From an uncultured Saprospiraceae bacterium (lineage in GTDB: Bacteria; Bacteroidota; Bacteroidia; Chitinophagales; Saprospiraceae): DNA of 37,332 nucleotides. The notes beneath the pieces were generated by a model. The model did not search any database, was not told the DNA's origin, and saw nothing but the letters and a program-made list of their open reading frames with translations. Made by a program: the position numbers and the translations under genes. The stretch is taken from NCBI GenBank assembly GCA_937928575.1, contig CALFWW010000197.1:1-37332 (forward strand). The letters are read 5' to 3'. Within the stretch, counting starts at the first letter, position 1. The number at the start of each line of letters is the position of its first letter. Below, in pieces: positions 16,382 through 24,887 of this stretch.

Positions 16382-19115
16382 TCATCTCCAGAAACAAGTT
16401 TTTGACATGGCCATTGACTTTTGGCGTGTGTTGCTTGTTTTGATTTAGCGAAGGGATTTCTAAGTTAGGCAATTGAAGCCAACTAGGAGCTATTTTAGAT
16501 AAGCGCTTCATCGTTTCATCAAGTGCTTCAAAAAGTCCGAATGAATGATATTTTGAAAGGAGATTTTCTTTTGCTAAATCTAAGTGTTGCTCCTTCACCA
16601 ATTGTTTGAGGTCTAAATGCCATGGAATTCCTGCAACATAAGCAGTTTGAATATTCCGATACTTATTAATTAAAGTTGTCAAATTTTGTTGACTCAGTTC
16701 TGCCAAATCTTTGTTCCAGATCGGATGTTTTTGAAAACAAAAGAAATAGTAGTAAGAAACAAACCTAGACCATGGCTCTCTTAAAATTGTGAAATAAAAA
16801 GGATTTTTTAAGTGTTTTAAAAATGGTGGCAACGTTTCTTGATAACTGAAATGTTCTAAAAACATTTTCACTTTATTCTCTTCCAAACTTTTAAGTGCTT
16901 CTTGAGATAATTGAATGGTATTTGTTTTGAATAAGGTCCCAAACTCACCTGGGATGTGCACGTTTGAAATATTGCTAAGCCTACTTGCCCAAGCAAAGTA
17001 TCTTCTAATGCTAGTACCTGCTGTTTTTTGAATGTGGGTGAAAATAAATCCATCAAAATGATCTGAAGGATTTTTTATTATAAAATGCAGATGTACGTTA
17101 CTTTTGAATTGATTGTTTTTCTCATTGATTCGTTTCAGTAACTCTTGGTGTGGGATTGAAATACTTCTTGAAAATAGACAGGTGTGATTCAAAAAAGTTG
17201 TTAGTAAACTGGTTGTTTGATTCTTGTTTAGATGAACCAATAATAGATCCACTAATGCTCTATACACTGCTTTTGAAAATAATGGTTTGATTAAGTCTAA
17301 TACATCATCTAATGAATCTTGGATTTTATTTTCATGAAATTTGAAAATCGCTTTTACAAATTTGATGTGAGGAATAAAATTAGTGGCGAATTGCTGTTTT
17401 TCGAAATAAAGTAAATATTCTTTTGCTTTTCCAATTTGCTTGGTCATTGCCAAAGACAAGGTATAATTATAAAAACTGAATGACTCCTGTTCCATTTCCT
17501 CCAGATGAAACTTGTCTAAAAATTGTTGATAGTAATTTACAGATTCTGCATAATCACCAATATATTGAAACGCAAAGCCGAGTCTTTTGTACAGATTTTC
17601 AGGTCTTTGATTTAATGGAAGACGAAAGATTCTTTTGACAATTGATCTAAAAATTTCAGCATCATTGGTTTTGGGCAAAATGTTGATTGCAAGAGAAAGT
17701 AATTTTGGATGGTTTGGAGAAATTAGGAGTGCTCGCTTTAAATACTTGCCAGCTAAACCAATTTTCCCAAGTTCCAGTAAATAAAATACCGCGTTGGAGT
17801 GGAAGATCGGATCCGCTCCAAATTCCAAATCTAAAAATTTTCTAGCTGCTTTGACATCATGATTAAGTTGATCAAAATGGGCTGTTGCTTTGGCTAACTT
17901 AGCGCGTTGTAGAAAAAGTATTGGGTCCATCGCATTAATGGTTAGCGCCTCATTGATATATTTTTCAGCAAGATCGAATTTATTGTAATTAAAATACAAT
18001 TGAAAAAGATGTCTTGGTGCTTCCAGTGTTTGTCTGCTAATTTCTCTTGCTTCCAACAATACTTTTTCAGCGGAGCTAAAGTCTGAATTTTTTTCATAAA
18101 AATGAGCCAGTCGAATCCTCAGCGGTATATTGAAGGGGAATTTTTCAATCGCATGTTGAATGCATCCAAGAAATGCATCCGGGGATTTAGTAGCTAACTC
18201 TTCATCAAGAAATGCTTTAAGATGATTTGTTATTGGGAGCGGTTTGTATTGAGCAATTGTAACATTGTACTTCCCATAATAGTAGGTATCATAAATTGGT
18301 TTTTTAAAAGGCACTCCATTAATATTCAGATATTCTTTGCGATACTCCTTTATCGGGTGCAATTCTCTCGCTACATTTGTAGATGCACCTTCATGGAACT
18401 GATGGAAAGTACCTTCTCCAAGTAGCAAATAATTATCAAACTTAGGATGTTCGCTGAAGTGCTTAAACAATGCAAGATTGATAAATCCACCACCAATAGA
18501 ATGGTAAGGCTGCTCAAATATTTTGGTTGAACGTAACTCATTGGTCAACACAAAAAAGCAGTTACTTTCTAAAGAAAAAAGAAACTCATTGAAGGGAGCG
18601 TTGTGGAAATTTGAGATGTGATAAAGCAAATATCCATTTTCTTTCCAATTCGTACTATTCATCAATTCATCTTCTAATTCCTGATTATATCCCAAAGTCA
18701 TTGAATCATTTTGGTGGTATTTCCCTAGATGATATTTGGTGGTGTAGACAAAGCTGTTGGGTTTGAATGATTGAATTTCGAAAAAATATTTCAAGATTCC
18801 AGGAGATAAAATATGTGCTCCATCTATAATGATGCCGACATAAGGAGTCTTGACCAATGATAATCCAAAATGTAAAGATGCTGTTGGAGATGGATGTTTT
18901 GTACTCACTTGATGGTAGGAAAAATTAGGTCCAAAGCTTTCGACGACTTTAGGATTGAGTGGTTTAGAAGAGCCACTGTCTATCGCAATGACATTATATT
19001 GATCGGGTGTAACACTAGTTTGATATTCAGCACTCAAAGAATACAACGAATTACGAGCTTCTCTACGGTTGTTGTAGAAAATAATTAGGATAGATAATGT
19101 TGGATTTGATTTCAT
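16293..19115 (-). CDS. GT2 glycosyltransferase - TPR - sulfotransferase fusion
   Basis: 940 residues, no signal peptide. Residues 1-~280: GT2/GT-A domain (LSILIIFYNNRREA, D46 in IAIDSGS, IIIDGAHILSPG at 95-106 in place of the usual DxD, and GEGTFHQFHEG near 235). The DGA[RH] form is, as I recall, shared by a GT2 subgroup also carrying GEGTFHQ. Residues ~300-650: helical TPR-like repeats. Residues ~680-930: sulfotransferase family 2 domain with 5'-PSB loop THIQKTAGTS (~690) and 3'-phosphate motif REPWSRFVSYY (~777), both well kept, so PAPS-dependent sulfation is expected. One chain would thus add a sugar and a sulfate, the TPR part perhaps holding the acceptor. It follows the small sulfotransferase gene by 47 nt and overlaps the methyltransferase gene. 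Confidence 0.85.
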   Translation of the reverse strand: MKSNPTLSILIIFYNNRREARNSLYSLSAEYQTSVTPDQYNVIAIDSGSSKPLNPKVVESFGPNFSYHQVSTKHPSPTASLHFGLSLVKTPYVGIIIDGAHILSPGILKYFFEIQSFKPNSFVYTTKYHLGKYHQNDSMTLGYNQELEDELMNSTNWKENGYLLYHISNFHNAPFNEFLFSLESNCFFVLTNELRSTKIFEQPYHSIGGGFINLALFKHFSEHPKFDNYLLLGEGTFHQFHEGASTNVARELHPIKEYRKEYLNINGVPFKKPIYDTYYYGKYNVTIAQYKPLPITNHLKAFLDEELATKSPDAFLGCIQHAIEKFPFNIPLRIRLAHFYEKNSDFSSAEKVLLEAREISRQTLEAPRHLFQLYFNYNKFDLAEKYINEALTINAMDPILFLQRAKLAKATAHFDQLNHDVKAARKFLDLEFGADPIFHSNAVFYLLELGKIGLAGKYLKRALLISPNHPKLLSLAINILPKTNDAEIFRSIVKRIFRLPLNQRPENLYKRLGFAFQYIGDYAESVNYYQQFLDKFHLEEMEQESFSFYNYTLSLAMTKQIGKAKEYLLYFEKQQFATNFIPHIKFVKAIFKFHENKIQDSLDDVLDLIKPLFSKAVYRALVDLLLVHLNKNQTTSLLTTFLNHTCLFSRSISIPHQELLKRINEKNNQFKSNVHLHFIIKNPSDHFDGFIFTHIQKTAGTSIRRYFAWASRLSNISNVHIPGEFGTLFKTNTIQLSQEALKSLEENKVKMFLEHFSYQETLPPFLKHLKNPFYFTILREPWSRFVSYYYFFCFQKHPIWNKDLAELSQQNLTTLINKYRNIQTAYVAGIPWHLDLKQLVKEQHLDLAKENLLSKYHSFGLFEALDETMKRLSKIAPSWLQLPNLEIPSLNQNKQHTPKVNGHVKNLFLEMNAFDVSLYNYAKEIFEQPHKSTLLHSEFH

Positions 19116-19162
19116 AGAAGGTAAAATCGTCTTACCAGTTAGTTATATTTTGTAAATAAGTG

Positions 19163-19930
19163 TCAATAGGAAATGATAGAAGTTTTGTTTTCGATCAGCT
19201 GCTTTGCGAATTTGTATAAACTGATATCGAGGGAATTATTCATTTTAATCTTATCGATTATTCTACTAGATAATTCCTCTTTACGTATAATCTTGTTCGT
19301 ATTTTTATTTGGAAACTTTTGATTGAATGTCAACCAATTTGGTGTGCAACTCTCTAAACGATCTATAGAATTTGGAATATCTTCAAGTATTCCGAAATCA
19401 CTAAATTCGTGCTCAAGATTGAATTTGGCCACTTTCAATATATTGTCCAAGCCAAATGCTTTGCTAAATTTTACGTTGCTAATAAATCTTGTTTGTACAT
19501 TTCCTAATTTTAATAACAATGCATCTAACACTTCTTCTGGAAGGTCATTTAATTTTTTTCCTCCAAAATTTTCATACCCATTTTTGTAATAGAAAAAAGA
19601 ATAGTGAGAAATGAATCGATCTACAGGATTTCTTAAGATGGTATAATAAAATGGCTTTTTAATATTGAGACCATAATCTTTATGTACATTAAAGTGTGTA
19701 TGATTCGCTATGACTTTTAGTTTTTGCTTTTTCAATTTCAGTAACTGCTCAATAGGTAGTTTTGGAATATTTAGCTCATTTGAAAGGCCATTAAATCCTG
19801 GGATATAGATTTGACTAGGGTCAATTTCGCTTTTTAGAGCAGCATCGAAAATAAATTTTCTAAAACTAGTTCCACCGCATTTTGGTATGTGTACAAAAAT
19901 AAAGCCTTTGTAATCTTCTTTCATTTGCAT
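19163..19930 (-). CDS. Sulfotransferase family 2 protein
   Basis: 255 residues, a stand-alone cytosolic sulfotransferase domain. The 5'-phosphosulfate loop is VHIPKCGGTSF (13-23), and the 3'-phosphate motif LRNPVDRFISHYSFF (99-113) keeps R100 and S108. These are the PAPS-binding elements of family 2 (chondroitin/heparan-type) enzymes. It resembles the C-terminal domain of the 940-aa neighbour (same spacing, similar IYIPG.../NVQTRFI segments), so the two may be related by duplication. It is the second gene of the operon, 47 nt from each neighbour. The acceptor is probably a glycan made by the linked glycosyltransferases. Confidence 0.9.
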   Translation of the reverse strand: MQMKEDYKGFIFVHIPKCGGTSFRKFIFDAALKSEIDPSQIYIPGFNGLSNELNIPKLPIEQLLKLKKQKLKVIANHTHFNVHKDYGLNIKKPFYYTILRNPVDRFISHYSFFYYKNGYENFGGKKLNDLPEEVLDALLLKLGNVQTRFISNVKFSKAFGLDNILKVAKFNLEHEFSDFGILEDIPNSIDRLESCTPNWLTFNQKFPNKNTNKIIRKEELSSRIIDKIKMNNSLDISLYKFAKQLIENKTSIISY

Positions 19931-19977
19931 TAATATTTTTCTCTTTTAATAAATTCTAGTAACGCTACTAGACCGCT

Positions 19978-22900
19978 TTACTGTGATAGGTCAATTGGAA
20001 TTCCGTTTAACTGCTCGATTTTATTTCGAGCTGTTGCTAATTTGGTTTTATGCTTTACAAGGAATTTTTCAAAATTGACCTTCTGATACTTTTTAAATCC
20101 GGTAGAAGTATCGGTACCTGAGGTAGCACCTTCATCATGATATACGATACTATTCGGGGTAACGATTGTTTGAATATCATTTTCCCAAGCGGTATAACAA
20201 TAGTCACTATCTTCACAATAACAAGGGTGAAATTGCAAATCGAAAATGCCTATTCTGTTAATGGTGGATCTTTTGATATACATTGAACATCCTGAAACAT
20301 AACCCACCCGTTTAGCTTTTTGATATTCGTCTATATTTGGATCGTCCCATTTTCCTATATTTCTACCGCTGCCATTTTCGTAGAGTTCGGAACCAAACTC
20401 TTGTAATTTTCCATTAGGGTATAAGATTTTTGAACCTGCGATTCCAATTTCTGAAGAACTATATGCGGCATTGTGTAATTCCGTTAACCAATTGTTAGTA
20501 ACGAATGTGTCATTGTTCAGAAGTACAATATCATTTTGATCGTGCATCATCATCATCTTGTTGTTTGGAATCACAAACACCTCATTTTTATCAGACAAAA
20601 CGGGGATGATCTTTTTATTTATGGTTGCAGCTGCCTCCAAGTATTGAACAGTTCCATCAGTGCAACCATTGGAGTGGACAACAATTTTGTATCGAGGATA
20701 TTTAGTGTTTCCTTCTATAGATTCGATACATCTTTTTAGCAGATCCATTCTATTGTAAGTAACAATACAAATTGTTATCTCTGGAATAATGGAAGCGATC
20801 ATTCTTTCTTTCACTAATGCTGGACCAACTAGCAGATCCATTTTGTCCTGAGCTCGTTTTGTGATGGTTGCTAAATCAAATTCTCTCCTCATTACTTTTG
20901 AAATCAGTCGAGCTAATTCTTCAAGATCTTCTTTAATAAATCCGCTTATTTCATTTTCTAAATTGATACCTTCATTGCCAATTGCATTTGTAACAACAGG
21001 TATCCGGTGTGCAATTGCTTCACATATTTTTCCTTTTATTCCGGCGCCTGCAAGAAGGGGAGAGACAGAAAGAAATGTTTCTGCATACAAGGCCGTAACA
21101 TCTTCTTCTTCAATAAATCCTCTAAATTCTACTCCTTTTAATTTCCCTAAATCCTTGATTTCTTGGGTAGCATTTGAGCCAGCAATGATGAGTTTACAAT
21201 CCGATATTTCTTTTTGAATCATTGGTAAGATTTGAGTAGCGAGTAACTTCACAGCCGAAACATTCGGATAATGACCGAAGCCACCAAAGAATAAAATATT
21301 ATTGTTTTTAGGGTCTACATACTCTGTAATAATTGGTGTATGAACGTTAGAAATTACTCGGATATCTTTATTCGGAATTTCATTGTTGATAGCAGCTTTA
21401 TCATTTTCTGTAACGGCCCAAACAATGTCAGCTTGCTTGTAGGTATAGACTTCTCCTTCTTTATTTTTGGCAGCCATCTCTGAGGTAAAACCTTCCCAAT
21501 TTCCAATTGATCTTTCTTCGCGAACCCAATGTACATCAACGGAGTCCACTATGATTTTGGCATTTGGGTAGAGTTCTATTAATCGGTGAGATTCAAGATA
21601 AGTATAGTACCAGGCAAAGATAATGGAATCAAAATGATTGATCTTTTTTCGTAAGGTATCTAAATCTGAATTTATAACAACATGAACTCCATTTTCTTCT
21701 AACTTGTTGACATACTTTTCAGGTTTGACAGCTGTTGTGTAAACATAGACATCCATTTCTTCAGCGAGCAAGCTCAACATTCTAGTTGCCCTTTTTCCTC
21801 CACTTGACTTATCATATTGTGGTAACTCGGGCGAAATGAATAAAATTTTGGACCTTGCATTTGTATTTGCCAAGCTTTTATTTCTTATGAATTCATCCCA
21901 TTTTGACATGTAAACAGGACTAGAACTTGTTTCAATCTCATTATGGTTTTCTGAAATAATTGTTTTGGATTGTCCAGTCGATAAAAAGTTTTTTAGATTG
22001 GTTAGAATTTGTTTCGGTGGTTCATTTTTGATTGCATTTTTTATCCGTACCATGTTAGCGGAATTGGCATGTTGCAAAAAACGAAAAGGATATCGCAGTA
22101 AAATAAATAGCCCACTAAAAAACAGCCAAAATTTATTTTTAACGAAATGGGATTGAAAAACTAAGTCGTAAATATATCTAAAAGGTGCTGTTAAAAAACG
22201 ACCTAGCTGATAACTTTTCGATTGCTTCAATGCGGCGATATAATTTTCCATGACCGCATAATCTGTTTTAAATTTCAAAATTTCATGATGCTGCTTATTG
22301 ATGACTTCATTTCTTTCTTCACATTTGTCCTGTAATGCAGTCACTTCCGATTTATACTTTTCTGAAGTTTCAAGCGTGTTTTTTTGTTGGACTATATGCA
22401 GATTCAATTCTGATTTTAGTTGTTCTTCTTTTTGCTTAAACTCATTTATTTTTTGTGTTAATTTTTCAATTTTAATTTTCGATGCTTTATGTGACTTTGA
22501 TTCGGAAGTAAGCGCATGAGATTTTAGAGTTATTTGTTTTGAGAGCTTTTTAATTTGTTTAAAGTCTTGCTTTGTTTTTTTATTTAAAGTTTTACGCTTA
22601 TGTTTTTCGATCTCCAATTGAGTTGTTATGCGATCTGAATTACTTTTTAACTCACTAGTTATTTGCTTGACAATTCCAAGCTCAACCATTAGGTTGGCGT
22701 GCTGTTTTTTTTCTTTGCTGAATCGTTTTTGGTTTTCGTTAATTTGTTGTTGTAATTTGCTATTAATCTCTTTTTCAATATTTAGTTGCTCCTTAAGTTC
22801 ACGCTTTTGAAATTCTATTATTTTTGACTGTTTTTTGTAATTACTTAGCTGTTGTAGGATATTATTTTTAGCACGTTCCTTTTGCTTGAAATTTCTTTCT

Positions 22901-24537
22901 AGTTCTTCCTTAAACAGCCTATCTTTTATAAGTTGATTATTGAGTTGTTTGTTTTCATAATCAAGTCGAGCAGCTTTTTCAGTAAGTTGATTGAATTGGA
23001 TGTCTCTGTCTACTCTTTGTGGGAGTTCTTGCGAATTTGATTCAGCCCCAATATTGACCTCTAGTTGTAATTTTGACAAGGTAATTGTAAGTTTATCAAT
23101 TACATTGCTTTGTTCTGCATTTATGGTAGCTTGTTTGTTAAGTTGTTTTATTGCTTTTTTCTTCGCTTTTTTTATGATTTTCTTTTCAGCTAGCGTTTTA
23201 AGAAGTCGTTCATTTGATAGCTCAAATTTATCATAAAACCACTCCTCTTTTTCGGTGGCAATTTTCTCAAAAAATTGAAAAGTTGTCTGTCCTGTTGCTA
23301 AGAGATTAATTTCAAAATCGATCGAATATATATTGTTGGAAAATGAAGTGCAGTCTATGTAGATTCTATTCTGATCATTGACGATAAATTTATTGTCATG
23401 ATGAATAATGTTATTAAAACTAGAAAATATAATGTCATGTGGTTCTCCATCTAAATTAGAGCTAATGGTTCCTAATTGCAAATAGGAAAGTTCATTAGAT
23501 GGGTAGAGTGAAATAGATTCAATGTTTGTAAAATTCTTTAGATCAAAAGAAAGTATTTGTCTTCCTTTCCAAATCCGCTTAGTTAGGATTTTTTCTTTTC
23601 CATTCTCATACTTGATGACTAACTTGCTCAGATAATTTTGAGCATAAATAATGCCTTTATAAAAAGCATTAGCGTCCACATTATATTGATTATAAATTTG
23701 ATCTAACTTTTTAAAAACAAGACTATTGTTATGACCCGAGCGTATGGAAGTATACAAATTACAAAGTTTGAAAGCGGTCTTCTCAACAATGCTTTTTTCT
23801 TCATTAAGATCGAATGTTTTAGGGTTAATTTTTGATTGTTTATTAGCGGGGGCAACTACTTCATCAAATGTCAGAGTTGGTCTAATACCTTTTTCTGGAT
23901 TGATAACTGAATGGATAATTTTATTTAAGGAATTTTTCAACAATGTATCGTCATCAACAAATATGCGGTATATATCTCTCGTGAGTTTTTCAGCAAGTTG
24001 CATGTACTTTATATATAGTAAATGAGATTTACCAATTGGAAAATTTTCATTTTCTTTAAGTGTGTCCGATAATTCATCCGGATGCCTGTGGACAATAATT
24101 ACCTTCAAATCAAATGCTAAGTCTTTTAACAGTTTTAGCCAGATTGGAAGCATCAAAACTAGTTTTGGATCTCTCACAATGAGGGGTCCATCCAAATTAT
24201 CAGATAAAAGTTTTTTCAGTTGATGAAAATCTGAATTTACGGACATTTCATCTTCCCAATAATCAGGCAATACACTAGTCGTATCCCATGACATTCCAAA
24301 ATGAGAAAGTAATTTTCCATTCAAATAAGAAATATCTTTTCCTAGATCGATTTGCGTAGTTAAATCTTTGGAATTTTCTTTTTCTGTAATTTTGGCATCG
24401 TAAATATTGGTAAGCCCTTTGGAGACAACAGTTTCCCCAGAACTCATCAAGCCAATAATTAATACACATACGCTCTTTTTAGAAAATTCAATTGATTTGA
24501 TGTCCTTATTATTTTCTTTTAGTTTCTTGCTTGGCAT
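19978..24537 (-). CDS. Sulfotransferase-like - coiled coil - GT4 - GT2 multidomain protein
   Basis: 1519 residues, first gene of the operon. Residues ~20-230: sulfotransferase-like P-loop domain (IIGLMSSGETVVSKG 27-41; VRDPKLVLMLP 121-131; VHRHPDELSDTL 149-160). The loop differs from GMxRSGTS, with Arg to Ser and Thr to Glu, so PAPS binding is doubtful. Residues ~440-780: long charged coiled coil, then SKSYQLGRFLTAPFRYIYDL and an aromatic/hydrophobic stretch (FWLFFSGLFILLRYPFRFL) that may touch the membrane. Residues ~895-1230: GT4/GT-B transferase (ILFISPELPQYD; FFGGFGHYPNVSAVKLL; PLLAGAGIKGKICEA). Residues ~1250-1500: GT2 transferase (ITICIVTYNRMDLLKRC; VLLNNDTFV, an NxDT form of DxD; CYCEDSDYCYTAW). 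Probably a polymerising or multi-sugar enzyme for a surface glycan; the coil could space or measure, as in WbdD, by analogy only. Confidence 0.85.
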   Translation of the reverse strand: MPSKKLKENNKDIKSIEFSKKSVCVLIIGLMSSGETVVSKGLTNIYDAKITEKENSKDLTTQIDLGKDISYLNGKLLSHFGMSWDTTSVLPDYWEDEMSVNSDFHQLKKLLSDNLDGPLIVRDPKLVLMLPIWLKLLKDLAFDLKVIIVHRHPDELSDTLKENENFPIGKSHLLYIKYMQLAEKLTRDIYRIFVDDDTLLKNSLNKIIHSVINPEKGIRPTLTFDEVVAPANKQSKINPKTFDLNEEKSIVEKTAFKLCNLYTSIRSGHNNSLVFKKLDQIYNQYNVDANAFYKGIIYAQNYLSKLVIKYENGKEKILTKRIWKGRQILSFDLKNFTNIESISLYPSNELSYLQLGTISSNLDGEPHDIIFSSFNNIIHHDNKFIVNDQNRIYIDCTSFSNNIYSIDFEINLLATGQTTFQFFEKIATEKEEWFYDKFELSNERLLKTLAEKKIIKKAKKKAIKQLNKQATINAEQSNVIDKLTITLSKLQLEVNIGAESNSQELPQRVDRDIQFNQLTEKAARLDYENKQLNNQLIKDRLFKEELERNFKQKERAKNNILQQLSNYKKQSKIIEFQKRELKEQLNIEKEINSKLQQQINENQKRFSKEKKQHANLMVELGIVKQITSELKSNSDRITTQLEIEKHKRKTLNKKTKQDFKQIKKLSKQITLKSHALTSESKSHKASKIKIEKLTQKINEFKQKEEQLKSELNLHIVQQKNTLETSEKYKSEVTALQDKCEERNEVINKQHHEILKFKTDYAVMENYIAALKQSKSYQLGRFLTAPFRYIYDLVFQSHFVKNKFWLFFSGLFILLRYPFRFLQHANSANMVRIKNAIKNEPPKQILTNLKNFLSTGQSKTIISENHNEIETSSSPVYMSKWDEFIRNKSLANTNARSKILFISPELPQYDKSSGGKRATRMLSLLAEEMDVYVYTTAVKPEKYVNKLEENGVHVVINSDLDTLRKKINHFDSIIFAWYYTYLESHRLIELYPNAKIIVDSVDVHWVREERSIGNWEGFTSEMAAKNKEGEVYTYKQADIVWAVTENDKAAINNEIPNKDIRVISNVHTPIITEYVDPKNNNILFFGGFGHYPNVSAVKLLATQILPMIQKEISDCKLIIAGSNATQEIKDLGKLKGVEFRGFIEEEDVTALYAETFLSVSPLLAGAGIKGKICEAIAHRIPVVTNAIGNEGINLENEISGFIKEDLEELARLISKVMRREFDLATITKRAQDKMDLLVGPALVKERMIASIIPEITICIVTYNRMDLLKRCIESIEGNTKYPRYKIVVHSNGCTDGTVQYLEAAATINKKIIPVLSDKNEVFVIPNNKMMMMHDQNDIVLLNNDTFVTNNWLTELHNAAYSSSEIGIAGSKILYPNGKLQEFGSELYENGSGRNIGKWDDPNIDEYQKAKRVGYVSGCSMYIKRSTINRIGIFDLQFHPCYCEDSDYCYTAWENDIQTIVTPNSIVYHDEGATSGTDTSTGFKKYQKVNFEKFLVKHKTKLATARNKIEQLNGIPIDLSQ

Positions 24538-24887
24538 TAAAAAGGATTAATTTTAGACGAATAATTACCTTACAAGGCATTGAGCCTTTCAGGTTTCGAA
24601 CTTAAAATTGATTGGAGTTAAAAAATTGATAAGTTGTAGAAGCACAATAAACAAAGGAAAATGGGGTGTTTTCCGGTCATTATTGACCAAAATTTCGGTT
24701 GGGATGTAAATGGGGTAAAAAATATTTGACTTTAAATTCTTAATGTAGATCGTTCCAAAATCAGTAAAAATGATAAAATTGAAAATGAACACATTGTAAA
24801 TTAAGCTAATACGTTTTACGCCTTGATTTTCAAATTGTTGCTACCCCAATTAAGGTAATTTTCTAAGTTCTTTCACTTAAATTCCGC
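24538..24887. other. Divergent intergenic region upstream of the glycan operon
   Basis: 350 bases between the divergent 1519-aa protein gene and the amidohydrolase gene. It holds an operator-like inverted repeat GGTCA-TTAT-TGACC at 24675-24688. No full TAnnTTTG box was found on either strand; near matches include AAATTTTG on the minus strand ending near 24687. The region is very AT-rich and no convincing gene is present. Confidence 0.45.

Noticed and set aside
24589-24792. 67-codon minus-strand frame upstream of the 1519-aa protein gene
   Set aside because: Its composition (Phe/Ile/Asn-rich) follows from the AT-rich spacer; there is no motif, ribosome site or promoter, and it lies within a divergent regulatory region.
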